A DNA stretch of 64,000 nt from Durusdinium trenchii (Eukaryota; Sar; Dinophyceae; Suessiales; Symbiodiniaceae): assembly GCA_963970005.1 (NCBI GenBank), contig CAXAMN010003692.1, positions 307,099 to 371,098 on the forward strand, read 5' to 3'. Shown in pieces: positions 53,869 through 61,857 of the stretch. The notes under the pieces are model-generated. The model did no database searches and was not told the DNA's origin. It saw nothing but the letters and a program-made list of their open reading frames with translations. A program made the translations under genes and the position numbers. The first letter of the stretch is position 1. The number at the start of each line of letters is the position of its first letter.

Positions 53869-54138
53869 CAATGTCTCACGCTCACTCTTTTCACGCCAAG
53901 TCTGGCAGGTGCTCTGTTCAACACCAGCTTTGCTTTTTGCTGAAGTGTTGTTTTCAAAAGTCTCCATGCAACAAGCCGGGTGGGAGACTAAAGGGAGGGT
54001 GCGCTTGAGGTGTAGGAGACACACATTCGACATTACAAGACAATGTCTCACGCTCACTCTTTTCACGCCAAGTCTGGCAGGTGCTCTGTTCAACACCAGC
54101 TTTGCTTTTTGCTGAAGTGTTGTTTTCAAAAGTCTCCA
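53869..54138 (-). repeat. YR-2 3' split repeats B2-A2-B1
   Basis: B2 53,869-53,966 and B1 54,041-54,138 are 98-bp identical direct copies (CAATGTCTCACGCTCACTC ... TTTTCAAAAGTCTCCA). A2, 54,000-54,042, reads TGCGCTTGAGGTGTAGGAGA and on to TTACAAGACA; it matches A1 at 61,603-61,645. Such repeats let a YR element circularise and reintegrate without target duplication. Confidence 0.85.
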
Positions 54139-54158
54139 CTTTTCCCCACCTCCCGTCT

Positions 54159-55253
54159 TCACCACAAGTTCGGCCACGCCCTATCTGGGATGTGGGCGTC
54201 AAGAAAAAAGACAGCTTTCTCCAGGATCGTTGGGAACGCATCTGAGAGCTCCGTGATGCGGCCATAGGTCCTTTTTGACATCTTCTGCTGAAAGGTGGAC
54301 ACGGAAGCTTCTTGGATGTAGATCTCAAGGACCCTGGAGCTAAGCCATCTTCCTTTTCTCCTCACCAGCTCTGAGTCCTCCGTCTGCTGGAGGAGGAAAG
54401 TCGCTCCGCCTGGCCTCAAAGAGGCTAAGTCGTAAGGTGAGCTGCTGGGCGTCCTCGAAACATTTAGCCCAACAGCTTGTTGGAGCGTGACGAAGCGCCG
54501 CCTCAACGTGGCAGGTGACCAAGGCCATAGAGGCGCTGCAGCGTCAAGCTTCCTGAAGACTGCGGAGATGAGGGTGACCATATCCTGATATTCGATGCGA
54601 GCGGCTTGATGCCGGGCAGATCGCCCCCTGGTCTTCGGCTCTTGTATTCGAAGAAGGATGCCTGAAGTCCCGGGCGCTGCGTCGCACGGGAGCACCAGGT
54701 CACCTCTCTTTGCGGCAAAGATTTCTCCTATGCGGAGAATCCCTGCCCAAGCCATGCCAAGGATGGCCGCCTCACGCGGCCAGCCCCATAGCAGCGCAAG
54801 GCTGCACAGCGCCAGCAGCACTGAAACCGGCATGGCCGGATGATGTTGTCTCGGCTCCCCCGAGACCCAGTTGAATGCCAGGTCCCATGCTGCCGCCAAC
54901 TGGCGCCGAAGTGCTGGTCGTTTCTGGGCAACAGCGTTAACTGTCTCAGCAAAGTTCCCGTAGGGGAAGCCAGCAAAAAACATCTCCTTGCCATAGGCGA
55001 TGAGCGCCTCGCACACTTCTTCTGGGTCCAGTGGCTGGGCCTCCACTAACTCATGCAGTGTAGTGCGGAGGTTTTCCGCCAGCCAAACATCAAATTCCGA
55101 CAATCTCTTGTCCCGCTGCAAGCGGGTAGTTTGCTTCACAACTCGATCGGCTTGGAGACTCCAGCCTTCCCGGGCTCTTGCCCGCGTTTTGTCTTCCGCT
55201 CCACGCGGAATCAACGGCATGCCATGAACGCCCCACGCGCGCGCGCGACCCAA
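54159..55253 (-). CDS. Tyrosine recombinase of YR-2
   Basis: 364 codons. The exact start is uncertain (an internal ATG, MPLIPRG, is at residue 13). The N-terminal half is helical (SAM-like), with LSEFDVWLAENLRTTLHELV and AWDLAFNWVSGE. The catalytic domain shows AGILRIGEIFAAKRGDL (first Arg, about residue 173), a basic EPKTRGRSAR block, DLASLRPGGATFLLQQ (second Arg, with Ser in place of the usual His) and RKGRWLSSRVLEIYIQE (Trp and the nucleophile Tyr at about residue 314). It would cut and join circular element DNA. It lies directly upstream of repeat B1, as in other YR retrotransposons. The frame is open throughout. Confidence 0.8.
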   Translation of the reverse strand: MGRARAWGVHGMPLIPRGAEDKTRARAREGWSLQADRVVKQTTRLQRDKRLSEFDVWLAENLRTTLHELVEAQPLDPEEVCEALIAYGKEMFFAGFPYGNFAETVNAVAQKRPALRRQLAAAWDLAFNWVSGEPRQHHPAMPVSVLLALCSLALLWGWPREAAILGMAWAGILRIGEIFAAKRGDLVLPCDAAPGTSGILLRIQEPKTRGRSARHQAARIEYQDMVTLISAVFRKLDAAAPLWPWSPATLRRRFVTLQQAVGLNVSRTPSSSPYDLASLRPGGATFLLQQTEDSELVRRKGRWLSSRVLEIYIQEASVSTFQQKMSKRTYGRITELSDAFPTILEKAVFFLDAHIPDRAWPNLW

Positions 55254-55281
55254 ACAGCTGCGGGCATGAGGCCACGGTGAT

Positions 55282-57870
55282 TCATTCCCAAAACCAAAAT
55301 CTTGGGGGGGAGGTGTCCATGGAAGCGCTGAGGAGGATTGAGATGAGGCCCAGACGTGCCAAGTGACCCCTGGAACGTAGGAGCAGGCTCAAAGTCAAAA
55401 TCCATGCCAAGATGTGAAGCAATGAGGAGCCCGTGATCAGGGCAGCTCGACCGATGGAAGTGCATGACTGGAGGAGAGCCTTGCAGGCCATGCAGCCAAG
55501 TGAGCAAACTTGATCATTCCCCAAAACTGACTGTGCACCGACACCAGGGCAAAGCACCCAAACGACCAAGATGTATAGCCGCAACCAACTTGCCGTAGGC
55601 CTTGAGAACTGATGAGAGTGAACAGTAGCAATTTGGGAGGTTGACAAGAAGTCCAAGATTGAATGCTCAGCTGGAGTTGGTAGATCACGATCTCGAGTCG
55701 GTGCATCGGCAGTGTTCAGCCTGGTAGGGGCAAAGCCAAATGCAGGGTGCAAGTTAGCTGCAACTGTAATGGCACACGCTTTCCTGAGGGACTTCTTCAA
55801 GGTCCTTGCCGAGGATCTTCCCTTTGCATGAGCTCCTTTTGCAACTCTGCTGTCTAGGAGGGCAACAAACCGGCAGGAACCTCCACGGATAGCTAAGCGG
55901 TGAAGCAACCCAATGTAGGCATGACTCTCCAAGACATTTATGTGACTCGGGCTCTTCCAACTCCATGAGAAGAGAGTCTGCCATCTTGCAGCCTGCAGGA
56001 GGTCATTTATCACAACTGACTCAATTCCAGCAGCACCTCCTTCTCCTCGATGCTGACCTGCCCTGAGAGCCGCCACCACCTGCACTGCCAGATGTGATGC
56101 AACTCCTGGAGCATAGATGGCACTCTTTTTGGTGTATGCCCCCTCAATGCGGACATGATGATGTCCTCCTGAACATCTGACCTCAAAGTCCTCTGCATTG
56201 AAGCCCGTCAGGAGGAAACGAAACTCCTTTCGGTGAATGCTTCCCAGCATGCAGCTTGCGACGACTGCCTCCTGCAAACCAAGTCTCAACAGCCACTTCC
56301 AACCAGCAAGCCAAGCCATCTTGCTCAGCCTAGGTTGTTCCAGGAAAGCAGGGGTGGAGCATCTGAAGCACATCCACATGATTGTGAGGCAGCGAAGCGC
56401 AAGGGTAGTTCCTGTCAGCGTCTTTGGATCTGTCCTGTTGAAGCCCAAGGGCTGGTCGTACGACCTCGATGCTGGATGCTGTGCAGGGGAGAAAGTAGTG
56501 CAGGGCGGTTCACACCCTAGTGACCTGAATCTCTTCTCTTGCACCATCTGTAGCACCCAATCAAGGAGCTTTACCTCTCTGAGGTCAAAGTGTTCACTGG
56601 CAGTGAGGTCTATTGGGGTGCAGACAGATAAGCCTCTCTTGGCAAGCTCCGTGGACAAAACTCCTGAGCCTCCACAAATCTCGACAAAATCAAAAGCAAA
56701 GTCCAGGACCTTCTTTGGTGATGGCAGTTGCCCTTCAAGGGCAATCTTCTCCTCTTCTTCTGTGGGGACCCCGAGTTGACGAAGAGCCAAAGCAGGTCCC
56801 TGGTCAAGCAAAGTATAGGCACCCTTTCGATCGCCACCCAGCCATAGCAACTCAGAGATGTTTTCAGGCACTTTGCAAGAGGTGACCGCTCCCTTGTTGA
56901 GCGAGGCGTCGGTGGCATAGATCCTTTGGTCGTATGGCACTGACACGTCGGTAACCGCCAAGAGGCCACCAATGCTAGCCAAGACAAGCTCCTCGGCGAC
57001 AGCTCTGCTCAAGGTAACTACATCGTTTGCCGGCCGCTTTGAAGAGGTACCAAGGCTAAACAACTTGTCAATCGTGCAAGTCAGGCACCTCCTGAACATA
57101 AGCAAAGAAATCCATTGCCCTGCCAATCGTGAAGCGAGCCCACGAGTGATGACGGGCATGTTGGCGATCTTGAGGGACAGGAAGCTAGTAGCAATCCTCT
57201 TTGCATGATGTGCCCCGACTCCAACAACTCCGGCCGAAAGCGCCCTGTTATCTGAGGTAACCTCGGCACCGACAGCTTTGAAGCAATCTTCTCCTCTGAC
57301 GGTCTTATCATCTGACCCCAGCACCCCTGCCTTCTGGTATATGTCTTCAGCAACCTTAAGCCTCTTCTCTGCAATGGAAGCCCCCTTCTTGCAGGATGCC
57401 GCTTCTCTGGAGATGATCACGTAGTCATCAATAACAATGATTTCCCAGCAAGGCCCAGGAGGGAAAGGCTGGTGTCGAAGGACCTGGGAGTCTTGCTTCA
57501 ACAAACCTCCCCAACGTAGGAGGTTCGTGTGGCTAACCAGTGCGTACTCAACTCCGAGGTGATCACCTTGAAAAAGACTACTGAAGCCAGCATAGACCTT
57601 CTGGGGAGAGGGGTGCACCAGAAGTGAAGGCTTCGTCTCCCAGCCCAACCGGTCACCATGAGCCTCTCTATCATAGGGCCTCGACAGGACTTGCTGAAGC
57701 TCACAAAGTTCTCGAGAACCAAAGAAGCTCTCAACAGGGAAGGCGAAAGGCAGCTGATTCGACCAAGCTCTGGCCCTGGTGACCTTTGCCTGGTGATAGA
57801 AGTCTCTCCGGTCCGTGACGCAGCCGATGAGCTTCTTTCCTTTTGGGCAATGTATGGAAGTGAGGTTCAC
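55282..57870 (-). CDS. YR-2 pol: RT core, RNase H, methyltransferase-like, RNase H
   Basis: 862 codons, in a -1 phase relative to the frame that precedes it (which ends in TGA overlapping GTGA at 57,867-57,870). RT: VTDRRDFYHQAKVT (first Asp) and IIVIDDYVIISRE (catalytic box). Then RIYATDASLNKGAVTS (RNase H-like Asp). Next a methyltransferase-like domain: DFVEICGGSGVLSTELAKRG (motif I), SLGCEPPCTTFSPAQH (Pro-Pro-Cys, motif IV), AFLEQPRLSKMAW (motif VI-like) and HRKEFRFLL. Then HINVLESHAYIGLL, ALLDSRVAKGAHAKG and NTADAPTRD, an RNase H-type E...D...D set. The C-terminal 100 residues hold two or three hydrophobic, membrane-like segments. Confidence 0.75.
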   Translation of the reverse strand: MNLTSIHCPKGKKLIGCVTDRRDFYHQAKVTRARAWSNQLPFAFPVESFFGSRELCELQQVLSRPYDREAHGDRLGWETKPSLLVHPSPQKVYAGFSSLFQGDHLGVEYALVSHTNLLRWGGLLKQDSQVLRHQPFPPGPCWEIIVIDDYVIISREAASCKKGASIAEKRLKVAEDIYQKAGVLGSDDKTVRGEDCFKAVGAEVTSDNRALSAGVVGVGAHHAKRIATSFLSLKIANMPVITRGLASRLAGQWISLLMFRRCLTCTIDKLFSLGTSSKRPANDVVTLSRAVAEELVLASIGGLLAVTDVSVPYDQRIYATDASLNKGAVTSCKVPENISELLWLGGDRKGAYTLLDQGPALALRQLGVPTEEEEKIALEGQLPSPKKVLDFAFDFVEICGGSGVLSTELAKRGLSVCTPIDLTASEHFDLREVKLLDWVLQMVQEKRFRSLGCEPPCTTFSPAQHPASRSYDQPLGFNRTDPKTLTGTTLALRCLTIMWMCFRCSTPAFLEQPRLSKMAWLAGWKWLLRLGLQEAVVASCMLGSIHRKEFRFLLTGFNAEDFEVRCSGGHHHVRIEGAYTKKSAIYAPGVASHLAVQVVAALRAGQHRGEGGAAGIESVVINDLLQAARWQTLFSWSWKSPSHINVLESHAYIGLLHRLAIRGGSCRFVALLDSRVAKGAHAKGRSSARTLKKSLRKACAITVAANLHPAFGFAPTRLNTADAPTRDRDLPTPAEHSILDFLSTSQIATVHSHQFSRPTASWLRLYILVVWVLCPGVGAQSVLGNDQVCSLGCMACKALLQSCTSIGRAALITGSSLLHILAWILTLSLLLRSRGHLARLGLISILLSASMDTSPPRFWFWE

Positions 57871-58769
57871 TCCAGCTGGAAGGAAAGCCGAAGGTCCAGT
57901 GGGTGTAATTCAGCTCCATTTCCCCATCGCCGGTCACCTATTTGTCTGTCTACCTCGCTGTTCTTGAAGGCATTGAACACCCTGGCAAAATGGTCACAGG
58001 GAGCATCAAACAGGGAGAGGAGACCTTGGGCACTCCAGATCTTTGCCAACTTCAGATTCTCCTCCTTGGATTCTCTAGAGAAGTCAGGCCCCTGCCAATC
58101 TATGGGTCCTCCGTGTCTAAGGATCTTCGGCTCAACAAACGGCAGCCAAAGGATGTCATCCAGGTAGTCTGCCATGGGCCAGTCACCTCGACCTGTCAAC
58201 TTCAGTCGGCCGGCATTTAGGCTCCGATACGGGTCAACGGGGGAGAACTCTGCATGAGGATTGAAAAGATCCTTCTTCTTGATTTCTCCTTGTTTGTCGA
58301 TGCCTTCATGGAACTCACCACCATAGCCCCCAAGATCAAAAAGAGGGCTGGAATGGACAAAATTGGATAGCTCAATGAGTCGAGCCATGAATTCAGGACC
58401 AGACCTTCCAGGAGGTAGCGGATGCTCACCAGGAAGATCACACACGGAGATTAGCGCACCAAGATGTTGATGTATTTGCATCTGAGTAAGGCTTGGTCGC
58501 CTCCCAAGGCTCCTGTAATCAAAAGCAGCCCCATCATGGTAGATGTAGTTGAGGAAGACTATGAAAATATGCAGCAATCTCTTGCGACAAATCTTCCACC
58601 AGCTGGCCGCACTGAGTCTTGAGGAATCCTGTGCCCCAAAGACGCCAAAGTCTTTGAGAGGCAGCGGAAACACCGTGGAGCAAGGATGATCACCATTGTA
58701 GTCGACGTGAAAAGACTTGACCAAGGCTGCAGAGAATCTTGTTCGACTCCTCACGATCAGTCTTGGCAT
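57867..58769 (-). CDS. YR-2 pol, N-terminal part of RT
   Basis: The open frame runs much further upstream (to 61,430), but there it merely mirrors the gag genes. The meaningful part begins after gag, and the first ATG in it is at 58,769 (MPRLIVRSRTRF). It reads HVDYNGDHPCSTVFPLPLKD, SNFVHSSPLFDLGG, WPMADYLDDILWLPF and, at the end, VDRQIGDRRWGNGAELHPLD, which leads without a gap in sense into DRRDFYHQ of the next frame. So RT is split at 57,868. Expression could need a frameshift both here and from gag. An indel or assembly error is equally possible. Confidence 0.6.
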   Translation of the reverse strand: MPRLIVRSRTRFSAALVKSFHVDYNGDHPCSTVFPLPLKDFGVFGAQDSSRLSAASWWKICRKRLLHIFIVFLNYIYHDGAAFDYRSLGRRPSLTQMQIHQHLGALISVCDLPGEHPLPPGRSGPEFMARLIELSNFVHSSPLFDLGGYGGEFHEGIDKQGEIKKKDLFNPHAEFSPVDPYRSLNAGRLKLTGRGDWPMADYLDDILWLPFVEPKILRHGGPIDWQGPDFSRESKEENLKLAKIWSAQGLLSLFDAPCDHFARVFNAFKNSEVDRQIGDRRWGNGAELHPLDLRLSFQLE

Positions 58770-59005
58770 GGCAGCAACAAGCCGCCGGAACGATATAGTG
58801 GACTTCAGCGAGTCCTCCGTGAAGCGCTGGTCTGGGTGACCTTCGCCAGGCCCAGCTCCAGAGACACCGCTCTGGTTATAGTCATCTCCCTTGGAAGTGT
58901 TCCAGGGGAGCCTATCCCTGAGCTCACCAGTCCCGCAGGAAGCAGGCCCGTTACCAGGCCGCTCTGACGTAGGAGAACGCGGTGCCGGTGAGCCCCTGGA
59001 TCTGC

Positions 59006-60709
59006 TCACTCCTGGTCTTCCTCTATGGACTTCTTCGCCTTTCCCCTTCCCTTGGCCTTCTTCTTGGCCATGGGATCGTTGGACGGAGGGGGGATTGGCT
59101 TGTCCTTCGTCACCTCTGCCCTGCGGGTTTGGATCGTGTCGAGCTCCTTTAAATACTGCAGAGCAACTGTGACCCACTTCTGATCGGCTGTGGCCGCAAA
59201 TGCCCTCTGTCGGGTTATGGCGGTAAATGATCTGTTGCTGAAGAGACCTTGCGGAGGGTCCTCGATCAACGCTAGCAACACAGCAACGTCCATCTTCCCA
59301 TTGTCGAGGACCATCTGTTCCAGGAAAACGAACAGGAGGGCCATGATGTCCTTTGCAGCCAGAGTGTTGTCCTGTTGCAGGAAATCTAAAGCCATTGCCA
59401 GCTGCCAAATGATGAAACCCAACTCCCGGTGCCGACCAAAACCTCCAAACCTCTCCAGGTACCGAGTTGCACATATTTCCTTGGCATGAAGCTCGCCTGG
59501 GGAGGCATCGGCCGACGAAGTAGGGCTCATTCTCCTCGACATCTGTTGCAACACACTTGTAAAGAAAAGCCCCTTCTGACTGGCTAGCTCCTGTTGTAGC
59601 TTTGCTCTGCCCAATGCCCCCTTGCTGGAGATCCCTCCTGTGCTCGAAGCAAGCTCTCCCAGCGGGTCGGAAGACGATGAAGCAATCTGACCAACCAGTG
59701 TAGTTAGAGCCTTGCTCTGTTCCAGGACAGCTCTGGCCAAATCGCTTGAAGGCTCCATGCTCAACAGATCTTTCTCCGCCTCCTTTGCTTCTGCCTCCAA
59801 CAATGCGGCAGTGCCCTTCGGCTGGCTCTTCAAGGGAGTAGATGTACTTCGCGGTGGCGGCATGTCGTGAAGGAAAGAGCTCAAAGGCCGTGTGCTGGAC
59901 AAGCCACTGGTAGCTAACTGTGCCAAAGGCTTTCTCAAGGCAGATGGCCTGCCTGGATTGACCTGAGCTGCCTCGATTGATGAAGTCCTCTCCGAGAGCT
60001 CCTGAATCTGGGCAGTTAAAGTAGGGAGCACCGCTGTGATCTGTTCGAGAGACTCTGCAAGTTTGGCCACTGTTGGCCTCTTTGGCTTCTCTGAGGGCCC
60101 TGCGCTTTTGTCTGCGGCGGAAGTAGTGGCCTGGCTCTTTCTTTTGGAGCTTGTGCCCTCTGCTGGAATCAACTCCACTTCCTCCTCCCCCGCTGAGTAG
60201 AACTGGACTCTTTTTGACAAATCCTGCCCTAGGGTCCAACCCACTGCGGCAGCGATGAGGTCCTCGGGAAGAGGTATCATGTCGGGCTCCTGAATAGAGA
60301 ACGTGTTGGCGTCCTTGAGTTCCTCCAAGGAGTTGAGCTCCCAAAGATGCGGAACGATCTCTTGTGAAAAGTCGACCATCAACACGTCGACTCGATGATC
60401 TGGCACTGCCATAGGGTCCAGGGTGACATTGTCTGGATTCAAAAGGGCTCCAGCCAGTTCCACCGTCATTGATGGTCCCAAAAGGTCCTCCAAGGCACCT
60501 GTCTGAGCCGTCTCCAGAAGGCTGGGTTGCACTGAATTGCTCGGCAAGGCAAACAAAAGGCCTGGCTGAGGTGACGGTCTCTTCATGACCAAAATACCCA
60601 ACACCATCTCCTCTCCACCCAGATCCGCACCATTCGGCGAAAGGTCCAGGACATAAGGTCTGAGCCCCACCGGTTCCGTTTCTGAATGTAGAGCCACCAC
60701 CTGCTCCAT
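59006..60709 (-). CDS. Gag-like structural protein of YR-2
   Basis: 567 codons from ATG at 60,709, 11 nt after the previous stop. The N-terminal third is acidic with VDVLMVDFSQEIVPHLWEL. A predicted coiled coil (KLAESLEQITAVLPTLTAQI) follows at about 205-245. Pro/Ser linkers lead to a helical block (about 410-510) with RYLERFGGFGRHRELGFIIW and MALLFVFLEQMVLDNGKMDV, which may be capsid-like. The C-terminus is basic (MAKKKAKGRGKAKKSIEEDQ). No zinc knuckle. Position and composition fit gag; the family is not recognised by sequence. Confidence 0.65.
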   Translation of the reverse strand: MEQVVALHSETEPVGLRPYVLDLSPNGADLGGEEMVLGILVMKRPSPQPGLLFALPSNSVQPSLLETAQTGALEDLLGPSMTVELAGALLNPDNVTLDPMAVPDHRVDVLMVDFSQEIVPHLWELNSLEELKDANTFSIQEPDMIPLPEDLIAAAVGWTLGQDLSKRVQFYSAGEEEVELIPAEGTSSKRKSQATTSAADKSAGPSEKPKRPTVAKLAESLEQITAVLPTLTAQIQELSERTSSIEAAQVNPGRPSALRKPLAQLATSGLSSTRPLSSFLHDMPPPRSTSTPLKSQPKGTAALLEAEAKEAEKDLLSMEPSSDLARAVLEQSKALTTLVGQIASSSSDPLGELASSTGGISSKGALGRAKLQQELASQKGLFFTSVLQQMSRRMSPTSSADASPGELHAKEICATRYLERFGGFGRHRELGFIIWQLAMALDFLQQDNTLAAKDIMALLFVFLEQMVLDNGKMDVAVLLALIEDPPQGLFSNRSFTAITRQRAFAATADQKWVTVALQYLKELDTIQTRRAEVTKDKPIPPPSNDPMAKKKAKGRGKAKKSIEEDQE

Positions 60710-60720
60710 CTCTTGCAGAT

Positions 60721-61347
60721 CTAGGCCGAGGGGTAGTCCCGGCCTGCACCAGCAAAGTAGGCCCTGGCCTCAGCTTCCGATGGGAATCCGTGGCACAAAG
60801 TCTCAGAGCCCTCAAGGTTCCCAACTGCGGAGAAGAAATCACGAGAGGTGGTGTAGATCCTCGGTGAGGAAATGAGCGGACTCCTGAGGACCGCGTAGAT
60901 GCGGTTGGGGAGGTCGATAGTAGGGGTCCTGTTTGGCGAAGAGACCCTGCCTGCAGCAGTCGCTGCAGCCCACTTTCCGGCTGTCCAGGCCCGCTTAATC
61001 CTCTCTGCTGGAGTAGCTCGCCCGGATGATGTAGTGAGGCGAGAAGCCAAAGCAAGCACCACAGAAGGGCAATCACCAAAGGTGTCCGCAATCTGAGCCC
61101 GAGTCTCGTAGGAGGTGGACTCCCTAAGGGGTCTGGTGCTCGGCCGAGCCGGCGGTGATGAGCTGTATGCTGAGGACGGCCCAGAAGGGCGCAATGGAGT
61201 GCCCGGAGCAACCTCAGATGCAGTAAGATCTCGAACGAAGTCCGCAGCCTCTGTAGCGGGTCCACGAACTGTGATCTGAAGGCCTCGAAAGGCAATGGCC
61301 AGGTCAATCGTCTCGCTGCCGGTGCTTTGAGATTGCTGCCCGTCCAT
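60721..61347 (-). CDS. ORF with RNase H1 hybrid-binding-like domain (YR-2)
   Basis: 208 codons. The first half is Ser/Pro-rich. The C-terminal 55 residues read NRIYAVLRSPLISSPRIYTT, then RDFFSAVGNLEGSETLCHGF and PSEAEARAYFAGAGRD. This has the order of the small RNase H1 N-terminal / viroplasmin fold: 'YAV..G...GIY.sW..c...v.g...a.yk.F.t.eeA..f'. That fold binds RNA-DNA hybrids. It overlaps the upstream membrane ORF by 44 nt and is 11 nt ahead of gag. I rate the domain call moderate; the open frame itself is clear. Confidence 0.6.
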   Translation of the reverse strand: MDGQQSQSTGSETIDLAIAFRGLQITVRGPATEAADFVRDLTASEVAPGTPLRPSGPSSAYSSSPPARPSTRPLRESTSYETRAQIADTFGDCPSVVLALASRLTTSSGRATPAERIKRAWTAGKWAAATAAGRVSSPNRTPTIDLPNRIYAVLRSPLISSPRIYTTSRDFFSAVGNLEGSETLCHGFPSEAEARAYFAGAGRDYPSA

Positions 61348-61636
61348 GCACGTATGCCCTCAACCGGGCAGCCGGAGGACCCAGGAAGGCCGCTGGCGGT
61401 GATGATGCCGAAGTCCAAATGGGGAAGCAAAACCAGGCGCCAACTAGAATGGCGAGGAGCAGGCCGAGAGAGGTGCCCAGGAGGAACACCGTGAGGATCA
61501 AGGGTAGGCTAGGCTGTCCACAATGTGATGGGCAACCTAATCCCCACCAGTTGGTGGCCGCGCCGGACACCAAGACTTGAAATCCCTTTATCACCGTGTC
61601 CATGCGCTTGAGGTGTAGGAGACACACATTCGACAT
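61304..61636 (-). CDS. Small membrane ORF starting inside repeat A1 (YR-2)
   Basis: 110 codons. The ATG (61,636) and first codons (MSNVCLLHLKR) lie within repeat A1. Residues about 44-70 (LPLILTVFLLGTSLGLLLAI...) form one strong hydrophobic segment. The same first codons occur in A2. No known family. It may be a real leader protein or a by-product of the repeat. Confidence 0.4.
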   Translation of the reverse strand: MSNVCLLHLKRMDTVIKGFQVLVSGAATNWWGLGCPSHCGQPSLPLILTVFLLGTSLGLLLAILVGAWFCFPIWTSASSPPAAFLGPPAARLRAYVHGRAAISKHRQRDD

Positions 61637-61645
61637 TACAAGACA
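61603..61645 (-). repeat. YR-2 5' repeat A1
   Basis: 43 bp identical to A2 (54,000-54,042). Marks the 5' end of YR-2 on the minus strand. Confidence 0.8.
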
Positions 61646-61689
61646 GTGCAGGAAAAAAAGTCATTATTGTGGGGATCTTTATTAATCAA

Positions 61690-61857
61690 AGGTCAACATT
61701 ACTAGGGGCTGGCCTTACTACTAAGAGCAAGGACGCTACTAGGGGCTGGCCTTACTATTAGGAGCAAGGACGCTACTAACTAGCGGCTCCTGGCCTTACT
61801 GCAAGGATGCTACTAGGGGCTCCTGGCCTTACTACTAGGAACAAGAAGCTACTAATC
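61690..61857 (+). repeat. ~40-bp minisatellite, second array
   Basis: Four to five diverged copies of ACTAGGGGCTCCTGGCCTTA + CTACTAGGAGCAAGGACGCT, some lacking the CTC or part of the second half. Same family as 40,750-40,836 and 52,882-52,906. Confidence 0.75.

Larger units (their letters stand above)
53869..61645 (-). mobile_element. Tyrosine-recombinase retrotransposon YR-2
   Basis: 7,777 bp. On the minus strand: repeat A1 (61,645-61,603), small membrane ORF, RNase-H1-HBD-like ORF, gag-like ORF, RT / RNase H / methyltransferase-like / RNase H polyprotein, tyrosine recombinase, then B1 (54,138-54,041), A2 (54,042-54,000) and B2 (53,966-53,869). This is the A1 - B1A2B2 split-direct-repeat plan of Ngaro/PAT-type elements. 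B1 and B2 appear identical over 98 bp, so the insertion is young. Only one frame interruption (57,868) is evident. Confidence 0.8.

Noticed and set aside
58770..61430. Upstream two thirds of a 1,187-codon minus-strand open frame
   Set aside because: It runs out of phase across the gag-like and HBD-like ORFs, is Pro/Arg/Ser/Gly-rich and has no motif. Only its last part (57,867-58,769) carries RT sequence.
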